DNA of 64,000 bases, from the NCBI GenBank assembly GCA_016703525.1, contig JADJBW010000012.1, forward strand, positions 69,318-133,317. The letters run 5' to 3'. The notes below the pieces were generated by a model. That model saw only the letters and a program-made list of their open reading frames with translations. It had not been told where the DNA came from and did not search any database. Position 1 is the stretch's first letter, and every line of letters begins with the position of its first letter. Below are positions 9,654 to 18,072 of the stretch, piece after piece. Both the position numbers and the translations under genes were made by a program. Source of the stretch: Actinomycetota bacterium (GTDB lineage: Bacteria; Actinomycetota; Acidimicrobiia; Acidimicrobiales; Microtrichaceae).

Positions 9654-11285
9654 CTACGCGACCGTCACGTCGGGGTGTGTGGCGGTGTACTCGGCGAGCT
9701 TCTCGTCGGCTCGCTCACCGAAGAGGATCTCGCAGACCTCGCGTAGGCCCGCCGGGTCGAGGTCTTCGTCGCGCACGACCTGTTCGATCTTGGAGCGGCG
9801 GCGCATGAAGTCGTCGAGGCGCGTCACCATCTCGGTCGTGGCCGCCATGTGCAGCTCGACCCGCAGGTAGTCGGTGCCGCCCAGGATGTCCTCGGCCATC
9901 GACGGATCGGAACGGATCGCTTCGAGCATGGCGAAGGCGCGGCGGCCGTAGCGCCGCCACAGCCGGTCGGAGAGCGGCTCCAGGTCGGGTCGCTCGCGGT
10001 AGTCGTCGAGGTGCATGAGTCGAGCCTGGCGGTAGAACTCGGCTCGGGTCTCGGGTGCCGGCTCGCCGTACCACCCGGCGTTGTCGGCCTCGAGGGGCAG
10101 GCCGAGCGCCTCGACGGCATCGCCCACCTCTTCGCCCACGTTCAGGCAGTCGGTCAGCTTCCCGCCGAACACGGTGATGGCGCGGCGGTCGCGGTCGACC
10201 TCGATGTGGTGCTTGCGGCTGAGGGCCGTCCAGTCGACGTCGTCGCGGCGCCCGCCCTTGGCCGATACCACCAGCGGTCGCACGCCGCACCGCTCGGCGA
10301 TGATGTCGGCGGTGGTGAGCGGCGCGTCGAGGTCGAGGCGAGCGTTGATCTGCTCGAGCAGGAACGTCCGGTCGTCGTCGGTCACCTCGGTGAACGGGTC
10401 GTCGACCCGCGTGTCGGTCGTGCCGATCACCGACCGCATGCCCATGGGGATCACATAGAAGAGGCGTTGCGTGTCGTCGAAGAACGCGAGCACCCGCTCG
10501 TGATCGGTGGTGGTGAGCCGGGGCACCACCAGGTGGATGCCCTTCGAGTACACGACGCGGTGCTTGGTGGTGACCGACCAGCCCTTGTTGAGCCCGTCGA
10601 CGAACGGTCCGGCGGCGTTCACGAGGATGCGCGACTGGCACAGCAGTTCCTCGCCGGTTTCGAGGTCGCGCACGGTGATGCGCCACATCCCCCGATGCCG
10701 GTCGGCCGACACGACCTCCACGTAGTTGGCCGCGGTAGCTCCGGCCTCGAACGCGGAGCGCACGAACGAGAACACGAACCGGGCGTCGTTGTCCTTGATG
10801 TAGGCGTCGCGGTACTCGATGCCGCCGACCACACCCTTGGTCGAGATCGCGGGCTCGGTCGCCTCGACCGCAGCGGTGTCGAGCAGCCGGGGGCGGCGGG
10901 TCCGGAACGAGCCGATCGCCCAGTAGGCGGCGGCGCCGAGCGCCGAGAACTGGGGTGAGTACGGCGACGACTCGTCGAGCGCGGCCAGGAACGAGAGCTC
11001 CTTCACGTTGTCGGGGTACGCCTTCATCAGGCGGTTGCGCGACTGGCACAGCTTGCGAACGAGCAGCAGCTCGTAGTGCTCCAGGTACTTGAATCCGCCC
11101 CACACCAGGTTCGACGACGCCTGGCTGGTGAACGACCCAAAGTCGGAGCGGTCGACCATGGCCACGGTGGCGCCACGGCCCGACAGCGCCGCACTCACCA
11201 CGGCGCCGTTGATCCCCCCGCCGACCACGAAGACGTCGAAGTACCCGCCGCGGAGGCGATCGATGTTGGCAGAGCGAAGTGTCAC
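9654..11285 (-). CDS. glpD: FAD-dependent glycerol-3-phosphate dehydrogenase
   Basis: 543 residues from GTG 11285; the frame is open further upstream but overlaps the AlkB-like gene, so the GTG just before the Rossmann fold is preferred. The FAD-binding loop DVFVVGGGINGAVVSAALSG is at residues 17-36. Further family features are the SSNLVWGGFKYLEHYE segment near residue 60, VYSKGIHLVVPRL near residue 245, and FGGKLTDCLNVGEEV near residue 375 followed by the C-terminal DAO_C-type domain. It oxidises glycerol-3-phosphate to dihydroxyacetone phosphate at the membrane, passing electrons to quinones. No glpK or glpF is adjacent. Confidence 0.9.
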   Translation of the reverse strand: MTLRSANIDRLRGGYFDVFVVGGGINGAVVSAALSGRGATVAMVDRSDFGSFTSQASSNLVWGGFKYLEHYELLLVRKLCQSRNRLMKAYPDNVKELSFLAALDESSPYSPQFSALGAAAYWAIGSFRTRRPRLLDTAAVEATEPAISTKGVVGGIEYRDAYIKDNDARFVFSFVRSAFEAGATAANYVEVVSADRHRGMWRITVRDLETGEELLCQSRILVNAAGPFVDGLNKGWSVTTKHRVVYSKGIHLVVPRLTTTDHERVLAFFDDTQRLFYVIPMGMRSVIGTTDTRVDDPFTEVTDDDRTFLLEQINARLDLDAPLTTADIIAERCGVRPLVVSAKGGRRDDVDWTALSRKHHIEVDRDRRAITVFGGKLTDCLNVGEEVGDAVEALGLPLEADNAGWYGEPAPETRAEFYRQARLMHLDDYRERPDLEPLSDRLWRRYGRRAFAMLEAIRSDPSMAEDILGGTDYLRVELHMAATTEMVTRLDDFMRRRSKIEQVVRDEDLDPAGLREVCEILFGERADEKLAEYTATHPDVTVA

Positions 11286-11995
11286 GGCTCCGACGGTAGC
11301 GGGGGGCGGTGTCCCGATTCGACGTGACGCAACGTCAGGCACACCCGCTCGTCGACCGCGCCGCGCTCGCGAGGTACCCGGTGCAGCCACGCCGACTGCG
11401 TCGCGTCGGCCATGACCAACAGGTCGCCGTGGTGGAGCCACAGGTCGCGGCGGGTCGAGCGGTCGTCGCGCCGTCGCATCTGGAAGCGTCGTGATGCGCC
11501 GAGGCTGACCGACACGATGAGTGGGCGGGCGCCGAGCTCGGCCTCGTCGTCGGCATGCCAGTCGACACCGTCGGTGCCGTCGCGATAGCGGTTGATGAGC
11601 GCCGCGTTGAAGCGGTCGATCGGCCGCCCGAGCGCCGCGGCCGCATCGCGCCTCGCGTCGCCCGCGAGGTGAGCGACCGCCGGGGTCCACGCCACCGGGT
11701 CGAGCGCCAGGCCCGAGTAGGCGTACGCGGCGTCGGGGTCGCCCATCCAGCATTCGAGGCGCGGCACCGCGATGCGGCGGCCGAACATCGTCAAGTGGTG
11801 CTGGCGCCACGGCACCTCCGCGAGCAGGTCCGCGAGCGCCGCGTCGGCAACGTCGGGGGCGAGCGCGCCCCGGTGCACCACCGCGGTCAGGTCGGGCCCG
11901 ACCAGCGGGACGATCGCCTCGTCGTGCGCATCGAACAGGCTGGGCTGCACGACGCCGAACCTACCGACCGCGGGAATATTCGCGAAACGATGCAA
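11282..11995 (-). CDS. alkB: AlkB-family 2-oxoglutarate/Fe(II) dioxygenase
   Basis: 237 residues from ATG 11995; a GTG at 11953 (VQPSLFDAHDE) is an equally plausible start and agrees better with the short N-termini of relatives. Iron ligands are visible: the H-x-D of DWHADDEAELG, and the distal His of SAWLHRVPRERG. The 2-oxoglutarate-binding arginines lie in ERVCLTLRHV. The family repairs alkylated bases by oxidative demethylation. The stop overlaps the glpD start (11282-11285), so the two may be co-transcribed although functionally unrelated. Confidence 0.85.
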   Translation of the reverse strand: MHRFANIPAVGRFGVVQPSLFDAHDEAIVPLVGPDLTAVVHRGALAPDVADAALADLLAEVPWRQHHLTMFGRRIAVPRLECWMGDPDAAYAYSGLALDPVAWTPAVAHLAGDARRDAAAALGRPIDRFNAALINRYRDGTDGVDWHADDEAELGARPLIVSVSLGASRRFQMRRRDDRSTRRDLWLHHGDLLVMADATQSAWLHRVPRERGAVDERVCLTLRHVESGHRPPLPSEP

Positions 11996-12024
11996 GCGAA
12001 CGGGGTGCGTCGACGTCTGTACGG

Positions 12025-12597
12025 GTGATGACTGATTCCGGCGCGATCATCGACACCATGAACGCACGACGGCAGCTGCCGATCGATCCGGTGCTTGAGC
12101 TCGTTGATGCGGACGCGACGGAGGGCGACGGGGTCATCGCCACACCCACCGAACCCGTACCGACCTTCGAGGCGATCTACGCCCGCCGGTATCGGGAGCT
12201 CGTGCAGTTCGCGTTTCTCCTCACGGGCGATCGTGGTGCCGCCGAGGACATCGTGCAGGACGCGTTCGTCGGGCTGCATCGCCGGTGGAGGTCGGTGAGC
12301 GATCCGCTCCCCTATCTGCGCCGCTCGGTCGCGAACGGCGCCGCGACTCTGCACCGCCGCCGGGGTCGCGACCGCGACAGGCCCGCGCCCCCGGTGTCGC
12401 CGTCCGAGCTGGGCGCCGCCGAGCTCTCCGACGCGATTTCGGCGCTCCCCCACCGACAACGCGCGGCGATCGTGCTGCGCTTCCACCTCGACCTTGCCGA
12501 CCGCGATAGCGCCGAGATCCTCGGCGTCGCGCCCGGCACGGTTCCCTCCCTCATCCACCGAGCACTCTGCGACCTCAGAAAGGTGATCCAACCATGA
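12025..12597 (+). CDS. ECF-type RNA polymerase sigma factor
   Basis: 190 residues. Region 2 is EAIYARRYRELVQFAFLLTG through GAAEDIVQDAFVGLHRRW (about residues 50-90), and region 4 is ALPHRQRAAIVLRFHLDLAD with the helix-turn-helix SAEILGVAPGTVPSLIHRAL (about 140-185). The layout matches actinobacterial SigE/SigM-like group IV sigma factors. The ATG of the next gene overlaps its stop (ATGA), so the two are translationally coupled; that neighbour looks like the cognate membrane-bound regulator. Confidence 0.88.
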   Translation: MMTDSGAIIDTMNARRQLPIDPVLELVDADATEGDGVIATPTEPVPTFEAIYARRYRELVQFAFLLTGDRGAAEDIVQDAFVGLHRRWRSVSDPLPYLRRSVANGAATLHRRRGRDRDRPAPPVSPSELGAAELSDAISALPHRQRAAIVLRFHLDLADRDSAEILGVAPGTVPSLIHRALCDLRKVIQP

Positions 12598-13919
12598 CCG
12601 CGACACCTCCGAACGACCACGATCCCGTCGCCGACATCGTCGCGACCCACCTCGGCGAGCTGGGCTCGTCGATCGACGCCACGCCGCGTTGGAACGACCT
12701 CGCGGACCGCGCCGAGTCGTCGCGCACGCGGCGACGCACGCAACTCGTCGCCGGATCGGTCGTGCTCGCCGCGGTCGCCGGGGCCGCCGGGTTCGGCATC
12801 GGCCACACCAGCGGCGGCGGCTCGCTCACCTTGGCGAGCGAACGCAAGGCGGAGCGAACGAGCGAGCGCGCCGAGGCGCGTGAACGTGCGCCCGAGACGA
12901 CGATCGCGCCGATGGCCGGGGCGATGTCGCCCTACGGAGGGTCGCCCGAGATGGAGGTCATCGTGAAGCGATCGAACGCCGCAGGGGTCCGGATCATCGC
13001 CGCGTCCACCTCCGGCACGTTCATGGCGGACCCGATGGAACAGTCCGGCGTGGCGCTCGTGATGCCCGCGCAGTGCCAGGGAACCGGCCTGGTCACCCTC
13101 GGCCTGTCGAGCGATGACGCCGTGGCAATCGGCGGGGTCTCGCGTTTCGGCGGCACGGAGCCGCTCGTGTCCGTCGACATGGCCGACGGAGTCGGAGGCC
13201 GCTTCGTGGTGGTGACGGTCGACCATGCCGACGGGACGGTCGCGGTGGAGTTTCCCGACGGCTCGGGCGACTCGATGGAGGCGACGAACGGGTTTGCCGT
13301 GTTTGCCGTCGACGTCCCGCTGAGCGCATCTGCGGAGCTTGCCGCCTTCCGCGATGTGAAGGTCACGGTGGCGGGTACCCCGGTGCCGGTCCGCCAGACG
13401 AACCTGTACGCGCTCAACGCGACCGACGCCGGGCTCAGCGAGGGGAACATCGTGCCGGACTGCTCACCAAGCCTTCCGCAGCCCGGTGAGCAGCCGGCCG
13501 ATCCGGCCGGGGCCGAAGCCGAGATCAGGGCCACGATGCAGTCGGTGTATTCGAGCTCCGATCCCGCCGTGCGCACGGCCGGGGTCGACGATCCCGCCGG
13601 CATCGCCGAGGCATTGGAGCGGGTCAAGGGCGGCGCGTTCGCCGGGGCGATCGACCGGACGACCGCGACCATCTCAGAGCTGGTGTTCACCGACCCGACC
13701 ACGGCGGTCTTCGAGTACTCGCTCACGGTCCCCGTCGAGGTCGGCGCAGACCCGACGCTGCTCGCCGGGCGGTTCGGCAAGGCGGTCCTGCAGGACGGTT
13801 CGTGGCGGATCACCCGTGCCACGGTGTGCGCGGACATGGCGATGGGCGGCGGATACTGCGACGGCATGTCGTCGCCCGACGGCCCTTCGCCGACGACCAC
13901 CGCTGTCGCCGTTCCGTAG
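12594..13919 (+). CDS. Single-pass membrane protein, likely partner (anti-sigma-like) of the upstream ECF sigma factor
   Basis: 441 residues. A short cytosolic N-terminus (IDATPRWNDLADRAESSRTR) precedes one membrane helix (QLVAGSVVLAAVAGAAGFGI, near residues 53-72), followed by a long extracytoplasmic part with a charged Glu/Arg linker and a sensor-like domain. No zinc-binding HxxxCxxC motif of classical ZAS anti-sigma factors is seen, so the anti-sigma role rests on gene order and topology only. No sequence family was recognised for the outer domain. Confidence 0.6.
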   Translation: MTATPPNDHDPVADIVATHLGELGSSIDATPRWNDLADRAESSRTRRRTQLVAGSVVLAAVAGAAGFGIGHTSGGGSLTLASERKAERTSERAEARERAPETTIAPMAGAMSPYGGSPEMEVIVKRSNAAGVRIIAASTSGTFMADPMEQSGVALVMPAQCQGTGLVTLGLSSDDAVAIGGVSRFGGTEPLVSVDMADGVGGRFVVVTVDHADGTVAVEFPDGSGDSMEATNGFAVFAVDVPLSASAELAAFRDVKVTVAGTPVPVRQTNLYALNATDAGLSEGNIVPDCSPSLPQPGEQPADPAGAEAEIRATMQSVYSSSDPAVRTAGVDDPAGIAEALERVKGGAFAGAIDRTTATISELVFTDPTTAVFEYSLTVPVEVGADPTLLAGRFGKAVLQDGSWRITRATVCADMAMGGGYCDGMSSPDGPSPTTTAVAVP

Positions 13920-13927
13920 GGACCATC

Positions 13928-13955
13928 CCGCGGCGCCGGGGCCCCGGCGCCGCGG
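13928..13955. terminator. 28-bp perfect GC palindrome between convergent genes
   Basis: The arms CGCGGCGCCGGGG (13929-13941) and CCCCGGCGCCGCG (13942-13954) are exact reverse complements with no spacer; one more pair flanks them. It lies 9 bp after the stop of the membrane-protein gene and 28 bp before the stop of the convergent ABC permease gene, the expected place for a bidirectional terminator. Confidence 0.55.
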
Positions 13956-13982
13956 CGCTCCTGAAGGACGCACCGTGGCGGG

Positions 13983-14693
13983 TCAGTTGACGTTCATGCG
14001 TGACTGCCGCCGCGCCGACACCGCCAGGAACAGGGCGGTGAGCACGGCGGCGCCGGCCATCGCCGAGCGCGGGCCGTAGTAGGCCGTGGTCATCTCACGG
14101 TCGACCGACCATGCGAGGATCGACACCGCGTGGCTGTGCACCGCCAACGCACCGAGACCACTGCCGCCACGTGCGACGAACTGCTCGAGGATCAGCAGGT
14201 AGGCGATCCCCCAGATGAGCGAACGTTGCGTCACCTGGCCGAGCAGCACGAAGAAGGCCGAGTACCCGAGGGCCGCCACGACCGTGGCGAGCGCCGCGCC
14301 CGTGAACAGGTCGCCGGTGGGCGAGACCACGAGCCCGGCGGCAACGGTCGGCACCACGGCGAGCGGCACCACCAGCGTGAGGGTCACGGCGAAGGCGGTC
14401 ACGGTCAGCATCCACCGCCTGATCGGCCGAAGCCACAGGTACACGTAGGTGCCGTCCTCGATCGGGTCGCCGAGCGATGCGGTGCCGAAGACGAGCGCGG
14501 CGAGCGGCACCACGAGCGACAGGCCGAACACGTCGACGAACCCGGCTGCTGCCCATTCGGGGGACCGCAGCCCGCGGCTCGACAGCAGCGATGCGGCAAC
14601 CAGTTGGAACGCCGCGACGCCGACAAAACCGGCGAGGCGGGCCTTGGTCGAGACGGTGCGCAGCAGCGTGACGTACAGGGTGGTGAACTTCAT
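13983..14693 (-). CDS. ABC-2 type transporter permease
   Basis: 236 residues with six hydrophobic segments (for example LAGFVGVAAFQLVAASLLSS, GFVDVFGLSLVVPLAALVFG and TVVAALGYSAFFVLLGQV). The motif LGDPIEDGTYVYLWLRPIRR near residue 75 is typical of ABC-2 exporter permeases. Its start overlaps the stop of the upstream ATPase gene (ATGA), so the two proteins very likely form one exporter. The substrate is unknown. Confidence 0.8.
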   Translation of the reverse strand: MKFTTLYVTLLRTVSTKARLAGFVGVAAFQLVAASLLSSRGLRSPEWAAAGFVDVFGLSLVVPLAALVFGTASLGDPIEDGTYVYLWLRPIRRWMLTVTAFAVTLTLVVPLAVVPTVAAGLVVSPTGDLFTGAALATVVAALGYSAFFVLLGQVTQRSLIWGIAYLLILEQFVARGGSGLGALAVHSHAVSILAWSVDREMTTAYYGPRSAMAGAAVLTALFLAVSARRQSRMNVN

Positions 14694-15667
14694 CGCACAC
14701 CTCCGGGACCGGGGGCGCCGACGAGGTAGCGGAACACGCTCTCGAGGTCGTCGTCGAGCGGGGCGACCTCCACGAGCGTGGCGTCCAGGTCGGCGGCCGC
14801 CCGGGCGATCGTCGTGCGGAATCGGCCGACGTCGATCACCTCGGTCTCGATCGAGTCGGGGCCGGTCACCCGCACCCCCTCGGCGATCTCCGACCCGATG
14901 AGCGCCGCGGCCAGCGCGGCGGGGCGGTCGGTGCGCACACGGATCTGGTGGGGCCGATCATCCATGAGGTCGCGGATCGCCCGGAAGTCGCCCTCCGCTG
15001 CGAGCCGTCCCTGCGCCACCACGAGCACCCTCGAGCCGAACCGTTCGACCTCGTCGAGCACGTGCGAGCTCACGATCACGGTGCGACCCTCGTCGCCCAG
15101 GCTGTGGAAGAGGTCGATGAGGCGAACGCGCTGGCGCGGGTCGAGCCCGTTGAGCGGCTCGTCCGCGATGATGATCGACGGACCGTTCACGAGCGCCTGC
15201 GCCAGTTTCACGCGCTGACGCATGCCCTTCGAGTACCGCTCGACCGACCGGCGGTCGTCGGGATCCATCTCGACCGAAGCGAGTGCGGCGCGGGTCGCTG
15301 CGTCGGGGTCGTGCACGCCGTGGAGCACCGCGGCGAGCCGCACGAAGTCGAACGCGCGCATGTGGGGGAACGTGCCCTCCTGCTGTGGCACCAGGCCCAC
15401 GTGTCGCAACACCGAGGGGTCCTTGCGGGGGTCGCGGCCGAACAGCCGCACCGTGCCGAGGTCGGGTCCGGTGAGCCCACAGATCGTGCGCAGCAGCGTG
15501 GACTTGCCGGCGCCGTTGGGGCCGAGCATGGCGGTGACGCCGGGCCCGATGTCGAAGGTCACGTCGGAGACCGCGACCACGCCCTTGAACCACTTCGAGA
15601 CCCCGCGCACCGACACCGGCATGCTCTCGGTCGGCTCGGTCATGATCGGCTCGGCCGCCGCGCTCAC
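14690..15667 (-). CDS. ABC-2 type exporter ATP-binding protein
   Basis: 325 residues from GTG 15667, which overlaps the stop of the upstream permease (GTGA); ATG 15643 is an alternative. Walker A is MLGPNGAGKSTLLRT (about residue 45), the signature is ERYSKGMRQRVKLAQAL, Walker B is SIIIADEPLNGLDPRQR, and the H-loop is IVSSHVLDEVERFG. The C-terminal 90 residues form the extension usual in single-domain exporter ATPases. It is the third gene in a four-gene run containing two ATPase/permease pairs. Confidence 0.88.
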   Translation of the reverse strand: MSAAAEPIMTEPTESMPVSVRGVSKWFKGVVAVSDVTFDIGPGVTAMLGPNGAGKSTLLRTICGLTGPDLGTVRLFGRDPRKDPSVLRHVGLVPQQEGTFPHMRAFDFVRLAAVLHGVHDPDAATRAALASVEMDPDDRRSVERYSKGMRQRVKLAQALVNGPSIIIADEPLNGLDPRQRVRLIDLFHSLGDEGRTVIVSSHVLDEVERFGSRVLVVAQGRLAAEGDFRAIRDLMDDRPHQIRVRTDRPAALAAALIGSEIAEGVRVTGPDSIETEVIDVGRFRTTIARAAADLDATLVEVAPLDDDLESVFRYLVGAPGPGGVR

Positions 15668-16640
15668 TTGGTCACCTCGACCCGGCTGTAGCGGTTCCCG
15701 ATCACCGCGAGCGCCACCAGGATCCAGCCGGCGAACGCGGCGTACACGGTGGGCGTCGACATGGTGGTGAACCCGCCGTAGTAGATCTGCGTCGGCTGAC
15801 CGAACACCCGGTAGGCGAACTCGATGGGCAGCAGCAACAGGTTGACCATGCCCCATTCGACCGGGGCGCGGGCCTCGTCGACGAGGTATTGCACGAGGGC
15901 GCCGGTGCCCATGACGAGAATCACGAACGTCGCCGACGCTGCGGCCCGGCGCGACGTGATCGACGCGAGCGCCGCCGAGATCAGCGTGTAGAAGAGCCCG
16001 ATCCCGACCCCTGCGAGAATGACCCTTCCGAGGGTCAGCATCCAGTCGGTGAACCCGACGGGGCCATACCCCTGGGTGGAGTAGCCGATGAGCAGCAGGA
16101 GCGACGGCCCGAGGGTGACGGTCAGCAGGATCATGCTGACGGCGGCGAGCTTGGCGCCCAGGTACGACCAGCGGCTGAGCGGCGAGGCGAGATACAGCCC
16201 GAGCATGCCGGTGCGGCGGTCGGTGCAGAGCACCTCGGGCGCCACGAACGCGGCGAACAGCGCGATCGCTGCGGTGATCGTGAAGTAGCTCGACGGGTAG
16301 TCCTTGATGAGCTGGTTGACGATGCCCCGGGGATCGGCTCGCCCGCGGGCCCGATGCCGATCGAGTTGGTTCGCTCCTCGAGCCGGTTGGTCAGCACGAC
16401 CACGCCGACGTACACGAGGTGGGGCACGTACGAGATGAAGATCGTGAGGATCGGCATCACCTTGAATCGAAACGCCCGGTGCACGCCGAGCGCACGCTGC
16501 ACCGTCGAGACGACCACGCTGCGCATGGCGCTCGCGACGCCCCCGCGTTCGCCCTCGTACCGGCGATACCCGCGGTCGAGGATGCGGGTCGCGGCCGGCG
16601 CGGCGGGTGCGGCGGGTGCGGCCGGGGGAAGGTCGCTCAT
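15664..16640 (-). CDS. ABC-2 type transporter permease, frameshifted
   Basis: Two frames join into about 325 residues. The first starts at ATG 16640 with a Pro/Ala-rich cytosolic stretch and RGYRRYEGERGG, a motif common in ABC-2 permeases, then runs to GIGPAGEPIP. The second begins as GIVNQLIKDY and continues AFVAPEVLCTDRRTGMLGLY through the remaining membrane helices. Inserting one base near 16345 restores the whole protein. The start overlaps the stop of the upstream ATPase (ATGA), so the gene is in the exporter operon. A sequencing error at this GC-rich spot is likelier than real loss. Confidence 0.7.
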
Positions 16641-17560
16641 TGCACCTCCAGGAACACGTCTTCGAGCGACACGGTGCGGTTCTGGAGCCGGCGCAGCGGG
16701 ATCCCCAGGTCGGCGACCGCGTCGCGACAGATTCGATGCAGATCGATCGGGGCGGCCGACCCGCCCGTGGGCGGGGTCACGATGAGCCGGTTTCCGTCGA
16801 GCACCACCTCGGCGCCGCGGCGGGTCAGGTCGGCGGCGAGCTCACCGACGCCGGAGTCGACGTCGATGGTGACGCCGCGGCCGACGCCGCGGAGCTCGTC
16901 GATCGAACCGGTCGCCCGCACGGTGCCGTCCGCGAGGATGACGACGTCGCGGCAGGTCCGCTCCACCTCGTCGAGCAGGTGCGACGACAACAACACGCTC
17001 ATGCCGAAGTCGGACGAGAGCCGACGGATGAGGTCGAGCATGGTTTCGCGTTGGGTCGGGTCGAGCCCGTCGGTCGGCTCGTCGAGCAGCACCAGATCGG
17101 GGTCGTGTGCGATGGCCATGGCGAGCTTCACGCGCTGGCGTTGGCCGGTCGACAGCGTGCCGATCGGCCGGTTGCGCTCCTCCCCCATCCCCACGAACCA
17201 GAGTGCGTCCGAGGCACGCGCCGTCGCCTCCGACACGGGCAGCCCGTGCACCTCGGCGAGGTGCTGCACGAAGTCGTTGGCCGGCAGGTCGGGCGGCAGG
17301 TTGTGGTGTTCGGGGGCGTACCCGATGCGGGCGCGCACCTCGGCGCCGCCCGAGCGCGGGTCGCGGCCCAGCACTTCAAGTCGGCCGCCATCGGCGCGGT
17401 GCAGGCCGAGCAGCAGTCCGAGCAGCGTGGTCTTTCCGGCGCCGTTCGCGCCGAGCAGGCCGGTCACGCCGGGGAGCACGTCGAAGGTGGCACGGTCGAG
17501 CACGAGGTTGGTCCCGTAGCGCTTGACCACGTCGACCGCGGAGATGATCGGCGAGGGCAC
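16637..17560 (-). CDS. ABC-2 type exporter ATP-binding protein
   Basis: 307 residues from GTG 17560 (VPSPIISAVDVVKRYG); the longer open frame upstream runs into the divergent gene and was rejected. Walker A is LLGANGAGKTTLLGLL, the signature is GTLSTGQRQRVKLAMAI, Walker B is LVLLDEPTDGLDPTQRE, and the H-loop is LSSHLLDEVERTC. It heads a four-gene minus-strand operon of ATPase, permease, ATPase, permease whose genes all overlap by four bases. Such arrangements usually encode exporters of antibiotics, lipids or Cu/NosDFY-type substrates; which one applies cannot be read here. Confidence 0.88.
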   Translation of the reverse strand: MPSPIISAVDVVKRYGTNLVLDRATFDVLPGVTGLLGANGAGKTTLLGLLLGLHRADGGRLEVLGRDPRSGGAEVRARIGYAPEHHNLPPDLPANDFVQHLAEVHGLPVSEATARASDALWFVGMGEERNRPIGTLSTGQRQRVKLAMAIAHDPDLVLLDEPTDGLDPTQRETMLDLIRRLSSDFGMSVLLSSHLLDEVERTCRDVVILADGTVRATGSIDELRGVGRGVTIDVDSGVGELAADLTRRGAEVVLDGNRLIVTPPTGGSAAPIDLHRICRDAVADLGIPLRRLQNRTVSLEDVFLEVQ

Positions 17561-17645
17561 GGCGAGACTCTGGCACAAACGGCCCGCCGCTCCGCGGCAC
17601 GCCCGGTGAAGCGCTCTCAGGTGGGCGCGGCGATACGGTGGCGGC

Positions 17646-18002
17646 GTGGACTCCGCCGAGACCCCCGACGTGAGCGAGACGAGCGAGCTGCCCGCCGACG
17701 ACATCGCCGACGACCCCGCCGACGACCCCGCCGACGCGCCGACGATCGAGCCGATCGTGCCGTCGCGCCGCGTCGATCGGTTCCGCACGTCGACGTTGCC
17801 GGGAGCGATCCTCAACGGCATCGCGCTGGGCCTGCGCGAGGTGTTGGAGCCGCCCAAACGCGAGGACGCTCCGCTCATCGCCGAGGCGCCCGGCGATCCG
17901 CCCGACCCGCGCCACGTCGAGACGAACCTCGACCCCGACGACCCAGCGGCGTCGTCGGTGACGGTGCGCCCGTGGCTCGCGGAGCACGATCCGCCGACGT
18001 GA
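17646..18002 (+). CDS. Small acidic actinobacterial protein of unknown function
   Basis: 118 residues, starting at GTG 17646. The N-terminal third is rich in Asp, Ala and Pro (DDIADDPADDPADAPT). A central segment, RVDRFRTSTLPGAILNGIALGLREVLE, looks like a short amphipathic or membrane-touching helix and is the only part that seems conserved in style. The gene is divergent from the ABC operon and precedes glutamate dehydrogenase. No function can be assigned. Confidence 0.55.
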   Translation: MDSAETPDVSETSELPADDIADDPADDPADAPTIEPIVPSRRVDRFRTSTLPGAILNGIALGLREVLEPPKREDAPLIAEAPGDPPDPRHVETNLDPDDPAASSVTVRPWLAEHDPPT

Positions 18003-18072
18003 GACCGGCGGGCGCCGATACCGTGAGCGCACGAGGTCCGGCACCGAACGGACCCGGTTCTTGGAGGTGGGC

